A stretch of 7,724 bases of DNA from Bifidobacterium sp. UBA744 (GTDB lineage: Bacteria; Actinomycetota; Actinomycetes; Actinomycetales; Bifidobacteriaceae), in the NCBI GenBank assembly GCA_002298605.1, contig DBKS01000018.1, forward strand, positions 48,539 to 56,262. The letters are read 5' to 3'. Position 1 is the first letter of the stretch; the number at the start of each line of letters is the position of its first letter. Below the pieces are notes generated by a model that saw only the letters and a program-made list of their open reading frames with translations, was not told where the DNA came from and searched no databases. Below are positions 1-7,283 of the stretch, in pieces. The position numbers were made by a program, and so were the translations under genes.

Positions 1-130
1 GCTGCCGAACAGGCTGTCCGGCGGGATCCGGAGCGCCATACGGATAGGGGTTGCAACCCGGGTAGTCGCCGCGCATGGCGCCATACTCCGGCCTCTGCGC
101 CTGCTGGTTTTGACGCTCCGAATCGTTCAT
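1..130 (-). CDS. N-terminal fragment of a Pro/Gly/Tyr/Gln-rich protein, cut by the window edge
   Basis: An ATG at 130 opens a frame that stays open to the left edge, giving 43 residues that begin MNDSERQNQQAQRPEYGAM. The start is backed by AAGGA (139 to 135) four bases upstream. The fragment is hydrophilic and rich in Q, P, G and Y, without a signal peptide. Low-complexity N-termini of this kind commonly precede membrane domains (for example DUF4190-type proteins) in actinobacteria, but no such domain is visible, so that identity is a guess. The gene lies 29 nt after the pheT stop on the same strand, so it is probably cotranscribed with pheST. The reading frame and start are well supported; the function is unknown. 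Confidence 0.72.
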   Translation of the reverse strand, partial: MNDSERQNQQAQRPEYGAMRGDYPGCNPYPYGAPDPAGQPVRQ

Positions 131-159
131 AGTGTCCTTACAGAAGTTCCGACGCCGGA

Positions 160-2778
160 CTAGGCGCGCAATTGCGCACCCAACTCAGCGGCCTTGTCGA
201 CGATGGCCTTGCGGATGGATTCGCTGTCCTCGGCGCTCAGCGTGCGATCGGCGGCGCGGAAGGTCACCGCATAGGCCAGCGACTTCTTGCCTTCGCCCAC
301 CTGATCGCCGGTGAACACGTCGAACAGGCTGATGGACTCGAGGTTCTCTCCGGCGGCTTCGGCAATGGCCGCCTCCAACTGGTCGGCGGTCACACCCGCA
401 TCCACCGTGAACGCCAGATCCTGCTTCACCGGGGGGAAGGTGGAGATCGGCTTGGCCTGGAAGGGCTTGTCGTCCAGCGAGGCGAACAAGGCGGTGAGAT
501 TCAGCTCGAAGGCGGCGCTGTGCGCCGGGAAGCCCAACGCCTCGTCGACATGCGGATGCAGCTCGCCAACCGTGCCGACGGACGTTCCGTCCGGCAGCAC
601 CACCGAGGCCACGCGGCCGGGATGCCACTGGGCGGGTGCATCCGCCGGGGCCGGCTGCACCAGACGCAGCCGGGCGCCAAGACGGTCGCCGATGCGCCGC
701 ACGGCCTCCACCGCGTCGGTCCAGTCAACCGGGCGACGATCCTTCAGCCAGCCATCATCGGTTGCGTTACCGGTCAGGATGCCGGCAACGTAGTCGGGCT
801 GCGTCGGCAGACCGGCGTCCAAGGCGGCGAGATCGTCGTCGCTCGGGCGCTGGCCGCCAGGCAGCGAGGGGATGGCCGGTGCGGTCGGATCGAGCAGATA
901 GACATGACCGATCTCGTACAGGCTCACATCCTCCAGCCCACGACGCAGGTTGCGCTGCACGGTCTGGGCCAGGGTGAGCAGCAGGGAGCGGCGCAGGAAC
1001 TTGCGGTCGCCATACAGCGAATTGACCAATTCGACGCTATGGGCCTTGGTGTCGTCCGGATCATAGCCGAAGTTCTTGTAATCCTCGTCGCCGACGAACG
1101 GGTAGCTCAGCGTCTCCACCAAGCCATATTCGGCCAGCGTGTTGGCCACCCAGCGGCGACGCCGCTGATTAAGCGTCAAACCGCCGTCCGCCATCGTCGC
1201 CGCGGCCGGGACGCGCACCGGAATCCGGTCATAGCCCACCAGACGGGCCACTTCCTCGACCAGATCGCAAGGCTCGGTCAGATCGGGACGCCAGCTCGGC
1301 GGGGTCACCAGAAACTCGCCATTGCCGCCTCCGCCCAGCACACAGCCGATGTCGCTCAACACATCGGAAATGGTGTTGAGATCCAAATCCAGGCCGGACA
1401 GGCGCTTGACCTCGCTGGCCTTGAAGTGGATGGACTTCGGCTTCACCGTATTGTTCAGATCCACTGGATGCGAAGAGGCCTTGCCGTTGCCGTAATGGGT
1501 CAGCAATTCGGCCGCCATTTGCGCGGCCGCGGGCTGCAGCTGCGGGTCCACGCCACGTTCAAAGCGTCGGGATGCCTCGGAGGGGGTCTTATGACGGCGA
1601 GCGGAACGTGCAATCGACACCTGGTCGAAATGCGCGGCCTCGAGCAGAATGTTCTTCGTCTCCGCGGTCACCTCGCCGTACAGACCGCCCATCACACCGG
1701 CCAGACCGATGATGCGGGAGCCGCGCTGGCCGTTCGGGGAATCGGTGATCAGCAGATCCTCGTCGCTCAGCTCATGGTCCTTGTGATCCAGCGTGACCAG
1801 ATGCTCGCCCGCCTTGGCGCGGCGAACCACAATCGGCCCCTCGAGCTTGTCGAGGTCATAGGCGTGCATCGGCTGACCGAGATCCATCATCACATAGTTC
1901 GTGACGTCCACGGCCAGGGAAATGGGACGCATGCCGGCGCGGGTGAGGCGGCGGCGCATCCAATGGGGGCTTTTCGCGGAGGGGTTGAAGCCTCGGATCG
2001 CACGCGCATAATAGCGGTCGCACCCCACCTGGCCGTGGATCGGATTGTCGTCCTCCACGAACACATCGACGTCGTGCCGGATGGAGGGGTCGACCTGATC
2101 GGCGGACAGATCGGGAATGCGCTCATTGAGCCTGGTCACCGGATCGGTGAAGGCGGCGCCGGTGGAGTGATGGAATTCACGCGCCACGCCACGATAGGAG
2201 AACGCGTACCCACGATCCGGGGTGATGTTGATTTCGAGGATCGGATGGTTGAGATGCAGCAGTTCCATCACGTCGTCACCGGGCTTGAGCGCCTCATACT
2301 GCTCGGCGGTGAAGCCGTAGTTGCGCAGCAGGATGATGCCGTCATGGTTGTCGCCCAATCCGAGCTCGCGTTCCGAAGCGCACATGCCATCGGAAATATG
2401 GCCGTAGGTCTTGCGCGGTTCGATGCGGAAGTCACCGGGCAGCACGGCGCCCGGCAGCGTGACGACGACCTTCTCGCCGGCGGCCATGTTCGGCGCGCCG
2501 CACACGATGCCGCGCGGCACCTTGTTGCCATTCTCATCGGTGGCGTTGTACCGGTCTCCCACGTCCACATGGGTCCAGCTGATGGTCTTGCCGTTCTTCT
2601 GGGGCTCCTTGACGCAGTCGACCACGTAGCCGACCACGATCGGGCCGGTTACGTCGGAGGTGTGGATCTCCTCCTCCTCGAGGCCGACTTTGACGAGATC
2701 CTTGGCGAGCTGCTCGTAGGTGAGATCCCCGGGAACCTCAACATGCTCCTTGAGCCAATCGATATCTACCATGGGCAT
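160..2778 (-). CDS. pheT: Phenylalanyl-tRNA synthetase beta subunit
   Basis: This is the beta subunit of the cytoplasmic (alpha-beta)2 enzyme that charges tRNA-Phe; it binds tRNA and hydrolyses mischarged Tyr-tRNA-Phe. The 872 residues show the full bacterial order: an N-terminal EMAP-II-like tRNA-binding fold (about 40-160, with VCGAPNMAAG), the B3/B4 editing domain (about 210-420, with QPMHAYD at 302-308 and GVMGG at 361-365), the B5 domain (about 449-520, with PPSWRPDL and LVEEVARLVGYDRIP), the catalytic-like core (about 535-760, with HPGRV and GELHP), and the C-terminal anticodon-binding FDX-ACB domain (about 778-871, with FPPVKQDLAF and SLFDVFTG). It is longer than the E. coli protein (795 residues), partly through a Pro/Asp-rich stretch at about 630-660. 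The first ATG is preferred because GGGGGAG lies 9 nt upstream; a second in-frame ATG at 2772 (MVDIDW) would put that site 15 nt away. The gene is 6 nt behind pheS and intact. Confidence 0.98.
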   Translation of the reverse strand: MPMVDIDWLKEHVEVPGDLTYEQLAKDLVKVGLEEEEIHTSDVTGPIVVGYVVDCVKEPQKNGKTISWTHVDVGDRYNATDENGNKVPRGIVCGAPNMAAGEKVVVTLPGAVLPGDFRIEPRKTYGHISDGMCASERELGLGDNHDGIILLRNYGFTAEQYEALKPGDDVMELLHLNHPILEINITPDRGYAFSYRGVAREFHHSTGAAFTDPVTRLNERIPDLSADQVDPSIRHDVDVFVEDDNPIHGQVGCDRYYARAIRGFNPSAKSPHWMRRRLTRAGMRPISLAVDVTNYVMMDLGQPMHAYDLDKLEGPIVVRRAKAGEHLVTLDHKDHELSDEDLLITDSPNGQRGSRIIGLAGVMGGLYGEVTAETKNILLEAAHFDQVSIARSARRHKTPSEASRRFERGVDPQLQPAAAQMAAELLTHYGNGKASSHPVDLNNTVKPKSIHFKASEVKRLSGLDLDLNTISDVLSDIGCVLGGGGNGEFLVTPPSWRPDLTEPCDLVEEVARLVGYDRIPVRVPAAATMADGGLTLNQRRRRWVANTLAEYGLVETLSYPFVGDEDYKNFGYDPDDTKAHSVELVNSLYGDRKFLRRSLLLTLAQTVQRNLRRGLEDVSLYEIGHVYLLDPTAPAIPSLPGGQRPSDDDLAALDAGLPTQPDYVAGILTGNATDDGWLKDRRPVDWTDAVEAVRRIGDRLGARLRLVQPAPADAPAQWHPGRVASVVLPDGTSVGTVGELHPHVDEALGFPAHSAAFELNLTALFASLDDKPFQAKPISTFPPVKQDLAFTVDAGVTADQLEAAIAEAAGENLESISLFDVFTGDQVGEGKKSLAYAVTFRAADRTLSAEDSESIRKAIVDKAAELGAQLRA

Positions 2779-2784
2779 GTCTGA

Positions 2785-3852
2785 TCACTCCCCCATCACA
2801 AATTGTTCGCTGAATCGCACGTCGCCCTCCACGAGGTCGTGCATGTCGTTGATGTCGTGGCGCAGCAGCAGCGTGCGCTCGATGCCCACGCCGAACGCGA
2901 AGCCGGAATAGACCTTTGGATCCAGACCGGCGGATTTGAGCACGTTCGGATTGACCATGCCGCAGCCGCCCCATTCGATCCAACCCGGACCGCCCTTCTT
3001 GTCGGGGAACCACAGGTCCATCTCGGCGCTCGGCTCGGTGAAGGGGAAGTAGCTGGGACGGAGCCGGGTTTTGGCGCCCTTGCCGAACATGGCCACGGCG
3101 AGCTTGTCCAGCACGCCCTTGAGATCGGCCATCGTGAGATTCTTGTCGACGGCCAGCGCCTCGCACTGGTGGAACACCGGCGAATGGGTCGCGTCGAGCT
3201 CGTCGGTGCGGAACACGCGGCCGGTGCAGGCCAGATACAGCGGCACGCCATGCGTGATGAGCGAACGCACCTGGTCGGAGGACGTCTGGGTGCGCATCAC
3301 CATGTTGGACCCCACGAAGCCGGCGGCGTCCCTGGCCTTGTCGCCCTTGACGTAGAAGGTGTCCTGCATCTGGCGGGCGGGATGGTCCGGGCCGAAGTTC
3401 AGCGCGTCGAAATTGTACCATTCGGTTTCCACCTCGGGACCATCGGCGATGATCCACCCCATGGAGGTGAAGAAATCCTGGACGTCTTCCATAAGCTTGG
3501 CCAGCGGGTGACGCGCCCCGAGGGTATGGCGTTCAACCGGCTGGGTCATGTCCACGGTCTCGGCCGCCAACGCGGCGGACTCCTCCGCCTCCTTGACCTC
3601 GACCTCGCGGGCGGCGAAAGCACGGCCGAATTCGGCGCGCAGCTTGCCCATGAGCTTGCCGGCCTCTTTCTTCTGATCGGCCGGCAGCGAGCCGATGGCC
3701 TTGCTGGCCCGGGTCATCGCCGAATCGGCGCCCGCATACTGCGTCCTCAGCGCCTTGAGTTCCTCCGTACTGGAGGCTTGCCGGATTTTCTCGATACCTT
3801 CGGTGACCTGCGTCGTCACCAGTTCAGCGTCGAACAGCCCTGCTTGTGCCAC
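2785..3852 (-). CDS. pheS: Phenylalanyl-tRNA synthetase alpha subunit
   Basis: This is the catalytic alpha subunit of phenylalanyl-tRNA synthetase; it activates Phe with ATP and transfers it to tRNA-Phe together with PheT. The 355-residue length is normal. Residues 1-100 form the charged N-terminal coiled-coil tRNA-binding arm. The class II core follows: the motif 1 region HPLAKLMEDVQDFF (115-128), the segment FGPDHPARQMQDTFY (153-167), motif 2 GRVFRTDELDATHSPVFHQ (211-229), the Phe-pocket strand FPFTEPSAE (269-277), and motif 3 GFAFGVGIERTLLLRH (317-332). Ala319 in GFAFG matches the E. coli Ala294 position that gates the amino-acid pocket, so the pocket looks wild type. The start codon is GTG, with AAAGG six bases upstream. 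The gene follows the RNA methyltransferase by 50 nt. That short leader leaves no room for a T-box or a Phe-rich attenuator peptide. Confidence 0.98.
   Translation of the reverse strand: MAQAGLFDAELVTTQVTEGIEKIRQASSTEELKALRTQYAGADSAMTRASKAIGSLPADQKKEAGKLMGKLRAEFGRAFAAREVEVKEAEESAALAAETVDMTQPVERHTLGARHPLAKLMEDVQDFFTSMGWIIADGPEVETEWYNFDALNFGPDHPARQMQDTFYVKGDKARDAAGFVGSNMVMRTQTSSDQVRSLITHGVPLYLACTGRVFRTDELDATHSPVFHQCEALAVDKNLTMADLKGVLDKLAVAMFGKGAKTRLRPSYFPFTEPSAEMDLWFPDKKGGPGWIEWGGCGMVNPNVLKSAGLDPKVYSGFAFGVGIERTLLLRHDINDMHDLVEGDVRFSEQFVMGE
2788..2794 (-). promoter_or_regulatory. Shine-Dalgarno site of pheT inside the end of pheS
   Basis: The minus-strand sequence GGGGGAG forms the last bases of pheS (the end of its Met codon, then GGG and GAG just before TGA). 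It sits 9 nt before the pheT ATG at 2778. This decides the pheT start in favour of the first of two nearby ATGs. It also implies that ribosomes finishing pheS help start pheT, which suits equimolar subunits. Confidence 0.75.
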
Positions 3853-3858
3853 AAGAAA

Positions 3859-3863
3859 CCTTT
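3859..3863 (-). promoter_or_regulatory. Shine-Dalgarno site of pheS (GTG start)
   Basis: AAAGG on the minus strand is followed by six bases (TTTCTT) and then GTG at 3852. It supports GTG as the pheS start, giving MAQAGLFDAEL. This N-terminus has the expected length ahead of the coiled-coil arm. Confidence 0.7.
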
Positions 3864-3902
3864 CGTTTTGCCTTCAAACCGCGTCAAATTGTCCCAGCAC
3901 GA

Positions 3903-4763
3903 CTAGACATGAGCCCTCATCGCCAGGCTCATCAGCAGAATCGCCGCGCTGGTGCCGAGATTCAGAGATTCCGCCCTGCCATATATCGGAATCGACACAA
4001 TCCGCCGAGCCCGTTCGAGTTCGCCGGCGTCAAGCCCCCGGGCCTCGTTGCCGAACAGCACGGCCTTGGCGCCCGCGAGCGCGTCCGGATCGGCCAGCGC
4101 GTCCGGCAGCGGCTGCGGGGCCCGGCCGGGGGTCCCGTAGACGTCGGCGGCCCACACCTCGATGCCCCGCCGGGCGCAGAAGCCGAAGAACTCGTCGGTT
4201 CCCATCGTCGTCACGGGAATATGAAACAGCGATCCCGCGGTGGAACGGATCACCTTGGGGTTGAACCGGTCCACGCAGTCATCGACCAGGATCATCGCCG
4301 AGCACCCCGCGGCGTCGGCCGCGCGAATCACCGTACCGGCATTGCCCGGGTCGCGCACCTGCCAGCATGCGGCGACGATTGCGTCGTCCGGCAATCGCAG
4401 GTCGTGCGCGTCGACGGACATGACCGCCTCGGCACCCACCGCGACGACGCCCTGGGAGTCCTTGCTCAGGCGGTTCATCACCGCGCCGGAGACATGATGG
4501 ACATAGATGCCGGCCTCCCGGGCCTCCTCCTCGATGCGTTCCACCGTTCGGTTCATGGGACGGACGGGGCCGGACCCCACGGTCACTTCGACGTACAGGT
4601 CCAGCACCGCTTCCGGACGGTACCGAACCGCCTCTCGCACGGACTGCGGACCCTCGATCAGGAAGCGGCCGACGCGTTCCCTGGTTTTACGCGAGCCAAG
4701 GTCGGCCACGCGCCGCACCCGGTCGGCTTTGGGATTGTCGATAACTCTGGTGTCGATTGGCAT
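3903..4763 (-). CDS. SpoU/TrmH-family RNA 2'-O-ribose methyltransferase
   Basis: This 286-residue protein is predicted to transfer a methyl group from S-adenosylmethionine to a ribose 2'-OH in rRNA or tRNA; the target nucleotide cannot be told from sequence. Residues about 12-110 form the L30e-like substrate-binding domain (VRRVADLGSRKTRERVGRFLIEGPQ is typical). Residues about 125-283 form the knotted SPOUT domain with all three motifs: RDPGNAGTVIRAADAAG (137-153, including N141 and the likely catalytic R147), LFGNEARGL (236-244), and IPIYGRAESLNLGTSAAILL (258-277). The last motif makes the SAM-binding knot. The protein resembles the TsnR/YsgA-type enzymes that often sit next to pheST in Gram-positive bacteria. 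The ATG start at 4763 has only a weak AGG nine bases upstream, which touches a palindrome. The gene lies 66 nt after the ECF transporter gene and 50 nt before pheS. Confidence 0.93.
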   Translation of the reverse strand: MPIDTRVIDNPKADRVRRVADLGSRKTRERVGRFLIEGPQSVREAVRYRPEAVLDLYVEVTVGSGPVRPMNRTVERIEEEAREAGIYVHHVSGAVMNRLSKDSQGVVAVGAEAVMSVDAHDLRLPDDAIVAACWQVRDPGNAGTVIRAADAAGCSAMILVDDCVDRFNPKVIRSTAGSLFHIPVTTMGTDEFFGFCARRGIEVWAADVYGTPGRAPQPLPDALADPDALAGAKAVLFGNEARGLDAGELERARRIVSIPIYGRAESLNLGTSAAILLMSLAMRAHV

Positions 4764-4774
4764 ACATGACAGCC

Positions 4775-4790
4775 TAACGCCGAGGCGTTA
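4775..4790. repeat. 16-nt palindrome upstream of the methyltransferase gene
   Basis: TAACGCC, two bases (GA), then GGCGTTA: seven perfectly paired positions on each side. It lies in the 66-nt gap between the ECF gene stop (4830) and the methyltransferase ATG (4763), ending 11 nt before that ATG. As RNA it would fold as a 6-bp stem with a 4-nt loop. No T-run follows on either strand, so it does not look like an intrinsic terminator. It overlaps the first base of the weak AGG ribosome site, so it could be an operator or a structure that dampens initiation. The role is inferred; the symmetry is seen directly. Confidence 0.5.
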
Positions 4791-4829
4791 CTTCCCCGCC
4801 CTCCCGGCAAGGCCAGGCGACGCGCACCA

Positions 4830-7283
4830 TCACCCGCCCATGAACGAGAAGGTTCCGGCGGCGGCCGCCGCGAGCAGGGCCACTGCGGGAACGGCCAGGC
4901 AAACGCCGAGGAACAGCGTGTCCCGCGTTCCGGCCACGCTCACGCGGGCATGGCTGCGCGGCCCGTCACCGCCGAATCCCCTCGATTGCATGGCCGTGGC
5001 GAGCGTCGTGGATCGCCTGATCGACAGCACCAGCAAGGCGAAGGCCTGCGGGACAAAGGATTTGATCCTGCTGTCGTCGCCCAGGCCCCGGGACCGGCGC
5101 GAGGCGGTGAGCGCGGCCCAATCGTCCTGCAGCACGGAGGACAGCCGCATACCGGCCAAGCCGCCGTATACAAAACGATCAGGCAGCCGCAGGATCTGGC
5201 TGAAGGAATCCGCCAGATCCGTGGCGTCGATGCCCAGCACGGTGATGACCGCGGGAATGCCGATGGCGAGAATCCTCACCGCGGTGGCGACGGCGAGTTC
5301 GGCCGAACGGTCGGTGACGTGCATCAGCCCCCACTGCCACCATGTGTTGCCGCCCGTTTTGCCATAGAGCAGCACGGCCAACGCCGATGTGGGGGCGCCT
5401 ATCCAAACGGGCCATGTCGATTTCACCACCCGCCACGGCGACAAACCGATGGCCGCCAACAACGCGAATTCGACGCCGACCGCCACGCCGGCCGATACCC
5501 AGTCCAAACTGAACAGCAGCGGAACGGAGACCAGGAATCCGCCGATCAGGCGGTATGCGGGATTAATGGAGGCCATGATCCTCGAACGGCTTGCCTGTTT
5601 CGCAGGCTCGGTGCGCAGGTTGATCGCGCTGACGGGAATCCGGATTCCGCCGCCGTCATGCCATTCGCCGACGGAATCCGCGGACCGGGAGTCCGAAGCG
5701 GGCACCAGCTCAACCAGTCGGGCGCCCAGCGCGGTCACCAGGTCGCGATCATGCGTAACCACGATGATGCTCACGCCATCGCCGCGCAATGTGTTGATCA
5801 GCGTGACGATTTGCATCCAGGTCCGTCGATCCTGCCCGAACGTCGGCTCGTCCAGCAACAGCACCTTCGGTGCGGCGGCCAGCGCGGCGGCCACGGTCAA
5901 CCGCCGTTTCTCCCCGCCCGAAAGCGTATAGGGATTGGCATTGGCATACTGGCTCAGGGAGAATCTCCTCAGCAGGTCGCGAGCCCGCGAGCGCGCCTCG
6001 TCCTCCCCCACGCCGCAACGCCTCGGGGCGAGCATCACCTCCTCCAACACGCTGCCGGTGGCGAACTGGTGCTCGGGATTTTGGAATACATACGAAATCC
6101 TCGACGCCAGGTCCGAGGAACGCCATGCGAGCGGCGAGTCGCCGGCCAATGCGCCAGCAAGCGACGGCGACGCCTCCACCCTGCCGGCCACCGGTTCGAG
6201 GAGCCCGGCCAGCGTGAGCGACAACGTCGACTTGCCGGCGCCGTTCGCCCCCACCAGCGCGGTGATCTGCCCGGCGCAAAACTCCAGATCGATGTGCTCG
6301 GCGATCGCGACGCCGTTTCGCCCAACGGACAGGTCCCGCGCGGACAGCACCACCGTCCCGTCGCCCCTCGCCGGATCCGCGCTTGGCTCATCCGGCGTGT
6401 GGATCCGCGTGATTGCGTCGCCGGGACCGCGGTACCGCTCGGGCACCCATATGCCAAGCTGCGCGAAGTCAAGGGACCGATCGTTGAAAATCTCGTCAGG
6501 CGCACCGTCCGCCACCACAACCGTGCGGCGGAACCCGGAACGGTCCACCTCGCCATCGAGCCCCCGACGGGCCACGCGTGCGGCGACCTGGTCGTCGGTT
6601 TCCAGCCCCAGCACCACCACGCGATCCACCAGGTCGATCCACGGTCCGGCGCGATGCTCCACCAGCACCATCGTCGAATGACGGCGTTCCAGCGCATCGC
6701 GCACCGCGGCGACGATCTCGCCCACGCCGTCGGGATCGAGGTTGGCGGTCGGCTCGTCGAGCAGCAGCACGCCGGGGCGCATGGCCAGCGCCCCGGCCAA
6801 CGCGAGCCGCTGCATCTGCCCACCGGACAGGTGCATGGCGGATCGATGCAATTCGACACCATCCATACCGACGGCGGCCAACGCCTCGCGCACGCGCCGC
6901 CAAATCTCCTCGCGCGGCACGTTGAGATTCTCCGGGCCAAAGGCCACGTTGTCGCCGACGCGCCGAAACACGGTCTGGGCGTCGGGATCCTGCAGCACCA
7001 GGCCGACGCGACTCGTCGCCCGGTGCACCTCGACGCCGTCGACGAGGACGGCACCCTCGGTCACGCCTCCCTCGCCGTCCCCGCCGGCTCGTCCATCGGA
7101 TCCCAGCAGCCCGGCCGCTCCCTCGAGAATGGTGGACTTGCCGATTCCCGACGCGCCCAGCAGCAACACGCGCTGACCAGCCTCAATGGTGAGGTTCAGG
7201 TCTCGGACGGCGAAATGCCGGCGCGAGGCATGACGGTACCCCCATCCCCTGAAGACCAATGAGGCATTGTCCTCATGCGGCAT
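4830..7283 (-). CDS. Fused ECF transporter energy module: EcfA-EcfA-EcfT in one chain
   Basis: This 817-residue protein joins two ABC ATPases and an EcfT-type transmembrane coupling protein. ECF modules power uptake of vitamins or metals captured by a separate membrane S component. ATPase 1 (about 1-285) has Walker A GASGIGKST (43-51), Q-loop Q98, signature LSGGQ (152-156), Walker B LLLDEP (173-178) and H-loop H210. ATPase 2 (about 310-530) has GANGAGKST (345-353), Q401, LSGGE (454-458), LLLDEP (475-480) and H511. Both look active. A Ser/Asp/Gly-rich linker (about 530-568) leads to EcfT (about 570-817): hydrophobic segments near 580-594, 597-613, 625-640, 662-687 and 789-812, plus two cytoplasmic coupling motifs, SRG at 731-733 and SRG at 767-769 (AMQSRGFGG). 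The architecture recalls the YkoD/YkoC thiamine-type transporters, but no S gene is present, so the substrate is unknown. The start overlaps the dipeptidase end by 11 nt with only a weak ribosome site, suggesting translational coupling. Confidence 0.93.
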   Translation of the reverse strand: MPHEDNASLVFRGWGYRHASRRHFAVRDLNLTIEAGQRVLLLGASGIGKSTILEGAAGLLGSDGRAGGDGEGGVTEGAVLVDGVEVHRATSRVGLVLQDPDAQTVFRRVGDNVAFGPENLNVPREEIWRRVREALAAVGMDGVELHRSAMHLSGGQMQRLALAGALAMRPGVLLLDEPTANLDPDGVGEIVAAVRDALERRHSTMVLVEHRAGPWIDLVDRVVVLGLETDDQVAARVARRGLDGEVDRSGFRRTVVVADGAPDEIFNDRSLDFAQLGIWVPERYRGPGDAITRIHTPDEPSADPARGDGTVVLSARDLSVGRNGVAIAEHIDLEFCAGQITALVGANGAGKSTLSLTLAGLLEPVAGRVEASPSLAGALAGDSPLAWRSSDLASRISYVFQNPEHQFATGSVLEEVMLAPRRCGVGEDEARSRARDLLRRFSLSQYANANPYTLSGGEKRRLTVAAALAAAPKVLLLDEPTFGQDRRTWMQIVTLINTLRGDGVSIIVVTHDRDLVTALGARLVELVPASDSRSADSVGEWHDGGGIRIPVSAINLRTEPAKQASRSRIMASINPAYRLIGGFLVSVPLLFSLDWVSAGVAVGVEFALLAAIGLSPWRVVKSTWPVWIGAPTSALAVLLYGKTGGNTWWQWGLMHVTDRSAELAVATAVRILAIGIPAVITVLGIDATDLADSFSQILRLPDRFVYGGLAGMRLSSVLQDDWAALTASRRSRGLGDDSRIKSFVPQAFALLVLSIRRSTTLATAMQSRGFGGDGPRSHARVSVAGTRDTLFLGVCLAVPAVALLAAAAAGTFSFMGG

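Noticed and set aside
172..2784. 870-codon open frame on the plus strand, opposite pheT for nearly its whole length
   Set aside because: It is in exact codon register with pheT, so it stays open simply because pheT avoids TTA, CTA and TCA. No family motifs and no ribosome site were seen in it. pheT is unmistakable on the other strand.
3853..3902. TTGACG (minus strand, 3887 to 3882) as a -35 box for a pheS promoter
   Set aside because: Sixteen to eighteen bases downstream there is only GAAAGG-like sequence, with no TATAAT-like -10, and that position falls on the ribosome site. A promoter here is not supported.
3853..3902. T-box riboswitch or Phe leader-peptide attenuator for pheST
   Set aside because: The gap is only 50 nt, far shorter than a T-box leader, and no small Phe-rich frame is visible.
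4764..4829. Intrinsic terminator between the ECF gene and the methyltransferase
   Set aside because: The palindrome has a short stem and is not followed by a run of T on either strand.
4950..7262. 770-codon plus-strand frame opposite the ECF gene, and similar frames at 2803-3906 and 3846-4769
   Set aside because: The frame opposite the ECF gene is also in codon register, and it ends exactly where the ECF gene uses a TCA serine codon (residue 8). This is the signature of a codon-bias shadow. All three lie opposite genes with clear motifs.
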